NCBI GenBank assembly: GCA_019677205.1
Contig: JAAMXY010000396.1
Coordinates: forward strand, 1-14,729
Direction: 5' to 3'
From: Pinguiococcus pyrenoidosus
Lineage: Eukaryota; Sar; Pinguiophyceae; Pinguiochrysidales; Pinguiochrysidaceae
Length of the DNA: 14,729 nucleotides
Shown: positions 6,955 to 14,729 of the stretch, in pieces
Numbering within the stretch: position 1 is the stretch's first letter
Layout: every line of letters begins with the position of its first letter
The notes under the pieces: generated by a model
The model's input: only the letters and a program-made list of their open reading frames with translations
Database searches by the model: none
What the model was told of the DNA's origin: nothing
Program-made: the position numbers and the translations under genes

Positions 6955-8035
6955 ATGTGGCCCGTCTACTATTGGGCCAATGTGGCTCTTCTGCTGTCGT
7001 TCATTCCGTGGCGGCTGTACATGCCCGCTTCCATGCTGCGGAGTCCGGCCACTTGGTTCGAGACGCTGCTGACCAAAGAGACGGAAGTGCGTTTTGCGCG
7101 GCTTTCTGAGGGCAAAATCCGGCGATTTCACCCTAAGTTTCGCAGGTGTACATGCTCGCTGCCGTCCTCCTGCTCTTCCGCCTGCGCAGGGCCACGAGCT
7201 GGGAAGAAGTGCTGCGCAAGAGCATCACGATTGCCAAGTTGGTGGTGCGTCGGGAGCTGCTTACGTGACTCTTCGCCCCAAATCTCAGCGTTGCGACCCG
7301 TCAGGTGCTCGTATGCATGTACATGATCGACCGGCGACTTTTCATGCTGTATCTCGTGATGATCGCGCTGTTCTTCCTCATCCCAAGCCCGCCGTTCGAG
7401 GATCATGAGCACGTGAAGGCCTTGTCCGAGCCCGAGTTTCAAGCGCACGTGCGGAATCAGGCCCAAGGGACCACCTGGATGGTCTGCTTCCATGCGGACT
7501 GGTGTGAGGACGCCACGCTCTTCCGGCCCATCTTCTCCAGGCTCGCCAAGGATTTTGGCGGAGCGGACGCCAAGTTCCAGTTCGGCATCGTGGACGTGGT
7601 CTACGCCAGGTGATCCCAGCCATCTAGCAGCGCCCCCTCACGGCCCCGGCAAAGAATGCGATAGCGCTGACAGGTGTGCTTCGTGAATGCAGAGATCTGG
7701 CGAAGGAATTCCAGATCAATGACACCTACACGACCCGCCAGCTCCCGTCGGTGATTCTCTTCCACCGCGGCCGGGAGATTCGGCGGCTGCCCGCTTTCAA
7801 GTCTGACGGCTCGGTAGTCCAAGGTAGGCACTCTGATCTTGGGATCTTCTACAGTTTTCGGCCGACCTCTGGTCTTGTCTGTGGTTCACTCAAGTGTCCC
7901 CATCGCCTTGTCTTCTCAGGAAAAATCGGCTATGAGGACGCTCGCAAGTTCTTTGAGCTCGATGCGGCGAGTCCTTCGTTTTTGAAGAGACCGAAGGGTG
8001 CCAAGGCTAGGAAAGCGCATAAGAAGGAATCGTGA
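6955..8035 (+). CDS. TMX2: TMX2-like thioredoxin-related transmembrane protein
   Basis: A thioredoxin-fold membrane protein of the ER, 260 aa after splicing. Exons: 6955-7086, 7146-7244, 7305-7609, 7693-7823, 7920-8035. Introns are 59, 60, 83 and 96 nt, all GT-AG, with phases 0, 0, 2, 1 that join cleanly. Hydrophobic segments lie near 5-20, 45-55 and 74-105 (MYMIDRRLFMLYLVMIALFF), as in animal TMX2. The thioredoxin domain follows: TTWMVCFHADWCEDATLF (133-150), FGIVDV, and the cis-proline loop TRQLPSVILF (P197). The active-site motif is CEDA (C144-A147); human TMX2 has SNDC, so the single cysteine sits at the other position. The C terminus KKES fits a KKXX ER-retrieval signal. The ATG at 6955 begins a hydrophobic segment as expected. 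The gene diverges from XRN and converges on the TBC1D19-like gene. Confidence 0.9.
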
Positions 8036-8343
8036 CGCTGCGTAGGTGCCGATGCTGCGGCAGTCTACAAACTGGTCGTGGCTCGGGTGTCCCAATGGTT
8101 CTGCCGGCAGCGGCCATTGCGACGCAAGGAATTCCCTTTCTTCCAAGGACATCTTGCCTAAGCGCATGCCGTGGACGCTCTGCCGATTTCGGTTGACAGA
8201 ACGCACCCTTGTGCAACCCTATACCACTAAGCTTTTTGCTAACTATTCGAAGATGACGCCTTCCCAAGAGTGACTGGATCTGCTGAGATGGTCGCGAGCG
8301 TCGCGAACGCCGTTCACGTGCGCGAGTTCTCGACCTTCCCCCG
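8036..8343. other. Convergent intergenic region
   Basis: 308 bp lie between the stop codons of TMX2 (+) and the TBC1D19-like gene (-). No supported gene or RNA was seen. It presumably holds both 3' UTRs. A short GTCGCGAGC/GTCGCGAAC direct repeat occurs near 8290-8308. Confidence 0.5.
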
Positions 8344-10781
8344 CTATGATGAGGAGGATGAAATCTCCTGTCCGAGACCCGGTCCGAGGTCGAGGTCGGC
8401 TACGCTCTCCGGAAAAAGGAAGGCCTGGACCAGAGGGACCACCTGAAGCATCGAGCCGTCGCTCATGACCTCTCGCACCTCAGCCTGGCTGCTACATCTT
8501 GAGGCCGAGGAGAAGGTCAGATCAGCCGGGAATCGTACCGAGGCTCCCACCACGGCAGATTAGGGTACCTGAAGAGGACGGGGGCACGGAAGACAAAGAT
8601 TGCTGCTGCCACTACGGGGAGAATCATGAGGTCGTCGAAGCCAATGATGCGGTCCCACAACAGGAGGACCTGGTCCACTTCGAGGTAGCCCACGAATCCA
8701 TGCTGAATCCAGTGCTTGACCTACAGCGGCAGTTTGACCATCATCATCATCAGCATTAGCCATCTGCTCGTGAGGCATCTGCTGCTCAGGGATTGCGACA
8801 CTCACGATGCGCAAGGGCGCCGCGCCAACCGCGCCAAGATGCATCGCCAGCGCGGGGTAGGCCTCTCCGAGAAGCATCTCGAATGTTCTCCACAGACACA
8901 CGAGGGTGTCCGGAGTGGATCGGATCGCATTGGCCTTGCACCAATATCTGCACCACATGGCGCGTAGCACGAAGTAGGCCTCCTCCTCGTCCTCGTACAG
9001 GTACGTCAGAGGCGCAAGGTATCGCACGAAGCCGCGGAAGGGCTGCACGCCACAAGGCGGGACAACGAAGCTCTCCTCGTCCTTCTTGAGGAACTCCTCC
9101 GTAAGGGTCGCCTTCTGCTCTTTTTCTGCACCACGACGAGTACATCAGCGAAGAGATCCCCGAGGCCGGCAATGGAATCCCCACTCCCTGACCAGGGAAA
9201 CTGGCAGCTTACCTAAGAGCTCCTGGGACAGGGCTGGATCCCAGGCCTCTTCTAGCTTGGAGTTGGCGGCTCTCTTCGTCGCGATTTGGCCGCGTTCCTG
9301 AAGAAGCTCCGCCGTCTTCCTGCACGTAACGACGGCTGAGCGCTCCAGGGGCTGCGACTTGTTGGCGGGGATGCAGTCGAAAGGCGCGGGAAGCGGTGCG
9401 CTGCGCCCGTACAAGGGAGCGTGCGCATGGACCTCCTCCAACTCATGGATGAGCGTGTCGCGACTGAAGCACAGCAAGACGCTCTCAAGAAAATCCGCGA
9501 ACATGAAGTAGCGGTCGTCGTACGCGCAAAACTCGGCGTCTACCCGAAACAGTTCGTCGGTGATGCAGAACTCCTCTTCCCTGCGAATCCGCAGCGTCGC
9601 GTAGTAGTCCAGCTCTTCCTCCGTCAGGTTATCGTGCAAGCCGAGAGCCGTGCGCCACAGCTGCGGTCTTAGGTTAGAAGGCACGCCTCGACGAGCGAAG
9701 GCACGCGCTGTCGGGGGGAAGCGAGACGAGATGGCCGCCCGTCCCTCGTGTTGCCGCTCCACCGCGAAGGTGACGACCTCCTGCAGCTCCGAACTGTGTC
9801 TCGAGCTGCTTTGGAGGCTCAGGCCGGGTCGCGTGCCTCCCGCTGCGCCGTCGGGCAAGTCGTCCAGGCCGCTTTGCCGGAAGTGAGGCGCCAGCTCGTG
9901 GAAGCGCCTGCGCAGCTCTCGCAGGCCCGGCGTGCGGATCTGGAAGCGGATGATGGCCCAGGGGAAGGGGCTCATAGGCCGCGCCAAGTCGGCAACTGTT
10001 TCCACGCAGCACAAGCAGCACAGCAATTCCTTAGCAGCAGAATCACACGCACTTGCAGGAGATGATCGACGCCACGTACCATTGTCCGCATTGATGTTCT
10101 CCACGACGTCGAGCAGGTCGTCGGAGTCGTAGAGGAAACGCACTGCCTTGCGGCCGCCTTTCTCGATGAAGGGCTTCGCCACGCTGGTCCTGGTGTTGCC
10201 CTCGTGGTCCACCAGATTCTTGGCCACCGCCATGCAAAGCAAGGGCTGCTCCTTCTCCTTCGCGATGGCCATGAGCTCCTCGCTCACGGAGGCTTCCCAG
10301 GCTCTCCTCGCGGCCAGAACGGCGTCGATGGGCTCCTCGTCGCCCGGCAGGAGCGCGTGCAGCTCCGTCGCGGTCGCCGCTGCTTCCTCCGAGCTCTTTT
10401 GCCCACGGCCTTCTCGCCGACAGGCCTTGCGAGCGCTTCTCTGGCGCTTGTCGAGGTCCGCCTGGGCATCCACGTGGCTCAGATAGGCCATGTTCCGCAG
10501 CGTGGCCTCGGTGACGCGATCGAACAGCCGCGGCTGGGCGCCTTTCTTGGCCGTCTGTGCCACTGAGACGCTTCTGCGGATATCCCTGCGGTGCAGGACA
10601 GTGTCGTGCAGCGTCAGCGCAGGGAAAAGAGGGCGAAGCGAGGGAAGAGCAATTGGAAACGTGCGCACCAGTACTCCAGAAGGTCCTGCAGGGCCACTTT
10701 GAGGCATTCCACCTTCTCCTCTGTCGACGCATCGGCCGGGTAGTGGATCCTGTGCTGCAGCGAGCGCCCTGCCAACTCCAT
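8344..10781 (-). CDS. TBC1D19: TBC domain protein, TBC1D19-like
   Basis: A TBC (Rab-GAP fold) protein, 675 aa, closest to the TBC1D19 family that I can recognise. Exons (- strand): 10781-10669, 10585-10080, 9995-9213, 9125-8806, 8720-8569, 8497-8344. Introns are 83, 84, 87, 85 and 71 nt, all GT-AG, with consistent phases. The TBC domain runs from about 308 (RRGVPSNLRPQLWRTAL) through DRYFMFADFLESVLLCFSRD (367-386), GVQPFRGFVRYLAPLTYLY, GAAPLRI, GYLEVDQVLLLWDRIIGFDD and LQVVPLVQAFLF, in the same order and spacing as in human TBC1D19. The N-terminal third is charged, helical and poorly conserved. Instead of the usual IxxDxxR and YxQ fingers the protein has LCFSRD and a YxQ site replaced by FRGF, so GAP activity is uncertain. 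Intron 2 has no stop and is a multiple of three. The start ATG at 10781 follows from the exon 1 join (YW|DIRR). Confidence 0.88.
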
Positions 10782-11095
10782 TTACTCGCGGCCGACGTTT
10801 AAACGCAGCGGCCTCATCTCAAACCGGCGTCTTATGATCATCGTAGAAGGATTCGGACTCTGGAGAGGCCTTTGGGGNNNGGGGGTTGTTCTTGGAGCCA
10901 GTCGAGGGACTATGGAATGGTGCGGGGGGCGAGATGGTGTAGACAGGTGTAGTCGAGTTTGCGGCGTGGCAAGAGCAGCCGCCGCAGCCGCCGAGGATCT
11001 TTCACTCGCACGGAAGGTCTTTCTTTGTTCCTTGTCATCGTCAAAACACTCTCCCCATCCACCCCCTCTCTCTCTACAATCTCTAGGTTTCTAGC
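10782..11095 (-). promoter_or_regulatory. Intergenic region with assembly gap, upstream of the TBC1D19-like gene
   Basis: 314 bp lie between the stop of the M23-like gene and the start of the TBC1D19-like gene, both on -. It should hold the 3' UTR of the first and the promoter of the second. Three undetermined bases (10878-10880) sit in a G-rich run, so local length is unreliable. No gene was seen. A CT-rich tract on + lies at about 11050-11085. Confidence 0.45.
10878..10880. other. Assembly gap / undetermined bases
   Basis: Three N bases inside a homopurine G-rich run. Any open frame crossing this point is unreliable. Confidence 1.
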
Positions 11096-12640
11096 TCACA
11101 GTATCACGGCCTCCGCTTTGGGTGAAGTCAGCGGCACAATCTCGTTGAGGGCTGCGGCCTCCTCGGGAAAGGCGGCTTTGGCCGGAAGCGGCAGCTTCGC
11201 AAGCTCCATATCCGCCGTGGCCGCACCATCGCCGTTTCTTCGACGAAGAGGGAGCCGCAGGCCACAGCCAAAGGCGACGCACGCCAGGATCGCGAAGCCG
11301 CCTACCATGTACTCGGCCACGCCAAGGACAAGCGTACTGCCTGCGCAACAAACACAGAAAAAGCATCAGGATGAGAAAGCCGTGGCACCACGGCCGCCGA
11401 GCTTTCCTCGCTCACCTTCTGCGTCGCCTGGCCTGGCATTGCCTGACGTCGCGTCTGCGAGCCTTGAGCGACTGGGCCCGGTCCAGGGAGGCGTCTCGGC
11501 TCGGACGGAGACGCTTGACGGCTGGGGGGAAGGCGCCGGACTTGGTTCGGCATTGGGCAGCCGTGTCTCGTATGTGGTCGTCTCCAAAGTCGGCGTGGCA
11601 CTTAAGCCTTCGTCGACTTGGGCTTGTCTCATCATCGCTACGGGATGCGCTTGCGTGGGGACGCCGTAGCACTTTCTTACTGATCGCACAGTGGCGTCGC
11701 CAAGGCTTCCCGCTACTTCGAACGATGCGACCGCGCAGCTCCAGCGTCGTTCTGCGGCGGCCAAGGAGACACCCAACTCGAATACTCCATTCTGCTTCAA
11801 GGCAAAGGCCGTGCACTCTGCGCCAAAATCGTCGCCAAAATCGTCGCCACAATCGGGCACAGCAGACTGCCGGTGGGGCGCAAAGTCCTCGATGTCGACG
11901 TGAAGGAGGCGTACGATTGCGTTGCTATCGTCAAAAAGCGCCACGCGTAGACCAAGGAGATCGATCCGCTTTGCGCGTGCAGAGATCTCAACGCGTCTTG
12001 CATCTGGAAAAATGACGTCTAGTTCAACGTCTCCAGCGTCTTCATGATACGGAAGAAATCGAAGAGGCTGGACAGCAACGCTGTCTTCAAAACTTGACCC
12101 TCTCCGCAGCTGAAAGGTCAGCTGGCGTGAGCTCTCTAAGTCACGGCTGCAAAGGCCAAGCGGGTGCCCTCTATGCACCGTCTGGCCCGCTTTGAGATTG
12201 ATCTCTTGCAAAGGCATGTAGACACTGTACAGGCAAGCGTCGCTACAACTTTCATCATCGAAGTGGCGCAAAACAATCTGGTTCACGGCGTCGCCGACCC
12301 TATGGACGACGCCATCGGCAGCAGCCAACATCGGCCTGCCTTCTTCGCACTCCAGCTTCAGGCCTTCCGCGAAATCCTTGCCTCCAGATCCTACATCTCT
12401 GGGCCCGAAAGCTTCTCGGACCCCAGCAACCGCAAAGTCGGCTCCGTTTCCCAAGCCAGCACAGCTCAAGCTGCCTTGCGAGCTGCTCGGACCCTGCCTG
12501 AGACGCCTCACAAGGCTGCCGCAAAGCGGCCAGGAGAACTCTGGAGGGGATGCGGCGGTGTTTAGGGGCGGAAGAAGCAAAAGCAGCCCGACAGTCCTCC
12601 GTGGAGAGCGGATCAGAGCGCGCTGCAGGCTCTCTCTCAT
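11096..12640 (-). CDS. Single-pass membrane protein with degenerate M23 peptidase domain
   Basis: 489 aa from two exons, 12640-11416 and 11340-11096. The 75-nt GT-AG intron is phase 1 and restores the frame as EG|STLVLG. Residues 1-30 read as a signal peptide (basic start, VGLLLLLPPL, then NTAA). Residues 75-197 follow the LytM/M23 pattern: EEGRPMLAAADGVVHRVG, LYSVYMPLQEINLKAGQTVHRGHPLG and RQLTFQLRRG. The zinc ligands are all replaced: HxGxD reads AEGLK (A91, K95), the YxHL His reads P143, and HLHFE reads QLTFQ (Q173, T175). The domain is therefore probably a non-catalytic binding fold. An unrecognised second half, a Ser/Pro-rich stalk (about 345-408), a transmembrane helix (about 410-437) and an RRR-led cytoplasmic tail follow, so the topology is type I with the fold lumenal or outside. 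The first in-frame ATG is at 12640. The intergenic region upstream is shared with the CD2BP2-like gene. Confidence 0.8.
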
Positions 12641-13153
12641 TGTGCCTCGCGGTCTGCTTGGCCTCCTCGCCGCGGCCCGAGGCGCAAGAGCAAGGGCAGG
12701 AGCAGTACTTGCAATCACCCTTGAGCAGCGCAAGAGGACGACAAAGGTAGCGCTGTTGCGGCTGTGAGAGAGGCGTTTGGAAGGTTGGAAGGGCCCTCTC
12801 GCAAGTTCCGTCGGAACATTCCAGATGTTGTTAATCGCCCATAGGACGCATGCTGAGAGAAAAGAGTCCAAGGATGAACATAGCTGCTCTTCTGTCCGGC
12901 GCGTTGAAACCAAGGGGATAATTGGTCAACGATCTGGATTCTGCAGGGGGTATTGGTCAGTGCAACCTAAGCCACTTCCATTGGCCTTTCCTTGCTCTGT
13001 GCCTAGTCATCATTGGTCCATCGCAGCGCTCACTTTGAGGTGTCTGTATCACGCCCGCATGTCCCCTGTATCCTCCCGGAGCAAAACTTGGGCATATACG
13101 GTGCGCGACCCGAGCGCCATCGGAAGTGTGGAGCTTTGGAGCTTTGGCGCCAC
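12641..13153. promoter_or_regulatory. Divergent promoter region with four inverted CCAAT boxes
   Basis: 513 bp separate the divergent M23-like (-) and CD2BP2-like (+) start codons. ATTGG occurs at 12921, 12952, 12980 and 13012, in the same orientation each time, with spacings of 31, 28 and 32 bp; three copies read ATTGGTC and one ATTGGCC. This is CCAAT on the - strand, the core recognised by NF-Y-type factors. The - strand frame stays open from 12640 to 12913 but has no ATG. No other gene was seen. Confidence 0.6.
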
Positions 13154-14059
13154 ATGCAGGAGTCGAAATCGTCTCGCGTGGTGCCCCGCGCCGGCGCGCT
13201 CCAGATGAGTCGCGGGGCGAACGTGGAGGACGTGAACGAAGACGCGTTCGAGGACGACGACGTGCAGCGTTTGAACGGAGAGATCGACGGCGAGGAGGAC
13301 GCGCCGCAAGAAGACGACGTGAACGACGCCGGAGAGACCATGACGGCCTTCAACCTTCGCGAAGAGCGCGAGGATGGCTACTTCGACGAGAACGGCAACT
13401 TCGTGTGGAAGGAAGAGGCGGAAGAGCAGGACGCATGGGTGGCGTCCCTGACGGAGAGCGCCATGGAGCAGGCGGTGGGAGAGGCGTCTCGTAGACGAAA
13501 GCGTCCGCGGGACGAGAGCCCCGTGCTGGGTGATGAGGAGGCCTTGGAGCGTCTTAGACGCCAGCTGGAGCCGGGGGAGACGGTCAAGACGGCGCTGCGG
13601 AGACTCGGAGAGGCGAAGCAGGCCGATCCCGCGGCGAAGAAGCGCTTCGACGAGGCGGTGGAGTGCAGCAACGCACTATTGTCGTCCGGGTATCTCGAGG
13701 TGTACGACGCTGATAGGACTGCGGTGGACAAGTGGCTCAAGAAGTTCGAGGCATCAGCAGCGCCGCCCGTGGTGACAGGCGGCGAAGCGCCGTCTAGCAA
13801 CGCCTTCTGGGAGTACAAGGGCGCCGACGGGGCCGTGCACGGACCGTATAGCTCGAGCCAGATTCTTGCGTGGCGCCGGCAGGGATTCTTCACCGGCGAA
13901 ATGGAAGTGCAGATGCGGCGGGTGAAGGACCCGGCCAAGCCGCAGAGTACCAACGCCGAGGAGCTGCTCGGAGACCTCAACGATGACAATGACGACGAGG
14001 CCAGCGATGCCGTGGAGCTCCCGGGACCTTGGCAACCCTCCAGCAGGATTCGTTTTTGA
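13154..14059 (+). CDS. CD2BP2: GYF-domain U5 snRNP protein, CD2BP2/Snu40/Lin1 family
   Basis: A spliceosomal protein of the CD2BP2 (U5-52K) family, which bridges U5 snRNP components through a C-terminal GYF domain. Intronless, 301 aa from the first in-frame ATG at 13154. An acidic N-terminal region leads into MTAFNLREEREDGYFDENG (63-81), matching the family TPFNLQEEMEEGHFD region. Then come WKEEAEEQDAW (85-95), EPGETVKTALRRLG (139-152; family ETV.GALRRLG) and the GYF domain: W219-x-Y221, GPY (230-232), W240, GFF (244-246). The end SSRIRF resembles the family NSKRIDF. A second ATG at 13205 gives 284 aa and may be the true start, because conservation starts only after it. An upstream out-of-frame ORF (13059-13208) overlaps both starts. 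An NLS-like RRRKRPR lies at 113-119. Confidence 0.92.
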   Translation: MQESKSSRVVPRAGALQMSRGANVEDVNEDAFEDDDVQRLNGEIDGEEDAPQEDDVNDAGETMTAFNLREEREDGYFDENGNFVWKEEAEEQDAWVASLTESAMEQAVGEASRRRKRPRDESPVLGDEEALERLRRQLEPGETVKTALRRLGEAKQADPAAKKRFDEAVECSNALLSSGYLEVYDADRTAVDKWLKKFEASAAPPVVTGGEAPSSNAFWEYKGADGAVHGPYSSSQILAWRRQGFFTGEMEVQMRRVKDPAKPQSTNAEELLGDLNDDNDDEASDAVELPGPWQPSSRIRF

Positions 14060-14398
14060 CAGGAGCGTCGAGAGGACGAACAAGAAGGCGAGGAGCAGGA
14101 CGGTGGTGACGATGTTTCTAGATTTTGCAGACCGACGCGAAACGAAGATGCATCATGGTGCGTTGAAAGGCCCAAAGATGCCCCTGCAGCTGGATCCTGA
14201 AAACGGTCGCCAAGGTCTGGACTGCAGACCCGACCTGTAGGGAAAGGATCAGGACCGACCCAGACGGTGACAACGGAAGATGCCCAATAGGCGGATTCCA
14301 GACCCTCCCGCCCCCTCCACTTGGGAACGAAAGAAACAAACGCCGCTCATTGTCCAGTCCCGTCTGGCAGCCACCTCACATCAGCCTCGCGACAGTCC

Positions 14399-14728
14399 TC
14401 AAGGGACCTGCTTATCACACACACCCTCACGCGAAGCGGACCCAGCACAAACTCTCTGGCAGGACGGTGTACCAACCAGGGAGATCGCCGAAGGAGACTT
14501 GCCCGCGGACCACCAAAGCAGCGAACGGCTGAGGCGTGCCGCAAGGGCGGAAGCCGGGGAAGGGGCAGTCAACGGGAAGAGGTGGCGATGGCGGCGAGCG
14601 GCGCCGTCGTCCAGGATACGCCACAATTTGCGAAAGCCGCGGTCCACGAGGCCAGTCGTTGAGAAAATGGCACGGATGAACTCGGCGCCAGCCGAGGAGC
14701 AGTGGCGCTTGTGCGGATGGGACTCGCT
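14399..14728 (-). CDS. Possible partial ORF running off the right edge
   Basis: A - strand frame is open from the window edge to a stop at 14399 (about 109 codons visible). The first part, including GAEFIRAIFSTTGLVDRGF and LWRILDDG, looks protein-like. The last 60 or so residues are Ser/Ala/Arg-rich and look like translated non-coding DNA, so an exon may end inside it. I recognise no family. It conflicts with a + strand candidate start at 14667. Confidence 0.25.
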   Translation of the reverse strand, partial: SESHPHKRHCSSAGAEFIRAIFSTTGLVDRGFRKLWRILDDGAARRHRHLFPLTAPSPASALAARLSRSLLWWSAGKSPSAISLVGTPSCQRVCAGSASREGVCDKQVP

Positions 14729-14729
14729 G
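14667..14729 (+). CDS. Possible start of a gene continuing beyond the window
   Basis: An ATG in good context (GAAAATGG) at 14667 opens 21 codons to the window edge (begins MARMNSAPAEEQW). This is too little to identify. It overlaps the opposite-strand edge ORF, so at most one is likely real. Confidence 0.2.
   Translation, partial: MARMNSAPAEEQWRLCGWDSL

Larger units (their letters stand above)
14060..14729. other. Region downstream of CD2BP2 with no recognised gene
   Basis: 670 bp hold the 3' UTR of the GYF gene and the start or end of whatever lies beyond the window. Open frames on both strands are short and of ordinary composition for GC-rich DNA. Two edge-touching frames are listed separately. 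No tRNA-like or repeat structure was seen. Confidence 0.4.

Noticed and set aside
9961-10080. Alternative acceptor TGCTAAG (about 10029) for intron 2 of the TBC1D19-like gene
   Set aside because: It would shift the frame and lose the conserved downstream TBC sequence; the AACAG acceptor at 9996 keeps it.
13378-14175. 265-codon Ser-rich frame on - opposite the GYF gene
   Set aside because: Low-complexity antisense translation (Ser runs from GAG/GAC codons) of the CD2BP2-like frame.
1-14729. tRNA, rRNA, CRISPR, IS elements or prokaryotic operon
   Set aside because: No T-loop/anticodon arm pairs, direct-repeat arrays, transposase motifs or ribosome-binding-site-linked gene runs were found by eye; introns and gene families are eukaryotic. 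A tRNAscan/Infernal run would be needed to exclude small RNAs.

Overview
This is a GC-rich, compact nuclear window from a unicellular eukaryote. It holds six protein-coding genes that can be recognised from conserved motifs, and at least three of them are interrupted by short GT-AG introns (59-96 nt). One protein, an XRN-type 5'-3' exoribonuclease, starts with what looks like a bipartite signal-plus-transit leader. That would fit an alga with a complex, secondary red-type plastid such as a stramenopile or a relative. This lineage guess is an inference, not a demonstration. No bacterial operon, CRISPR array, tRNA, rRNA or transposon was seen.

Layout from left to right. Bases 1-664 are an upstream region with a CA/GA microsatellite, a strong GC hairpin and an AT-rich island containing a perfect 16-bp palindrome. 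SRP54 follows on + (665-2200). An 18-bp minisatellite lies just downstream of it. A class II CCA-adding/poly(A) polymerase-type nucleotidyltransferase lies on + (2567-4801) and converges on the XRN gene on - (6682-4898). A 272-bp AT-rich divergent promoter separates XRN from a five-exon TMX2-like ER thioredoxin-fold membrane protein on + (6955-8035). That gene converges on a six-exon TBC1D19-like gene on - (10781-8344). Next, also on -, is a two-exon single-pass membrane protein with a degenerate M23 peptidase fold (12640-11096). A divergent intergenic region with four regularly spaced inverted CCAAT boxes separates it from a CD2BP2/Snu40/Lin1-type GYF-domain spliceosomal protein on + (13154-14059). 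The last 670 bp have no recognised gene, only two weak edge ORFs.

The genes are mostly housekeeping: ER targeting (SRP54), ER membrane redox-fold (TMX2), Rab regulation (TBC1D19), tRNA 3'-end maturation (CCA enzyme), RNA 5'-3' decay (XRN) and U5 snRNP (CD2BP2). They do not form one pathway. The points of real interest are the possible organellar XRN, an M23 fold with all four metal ligands replaced, a TMX2 with a rearranged active-site cysteine, and the promoter structures.
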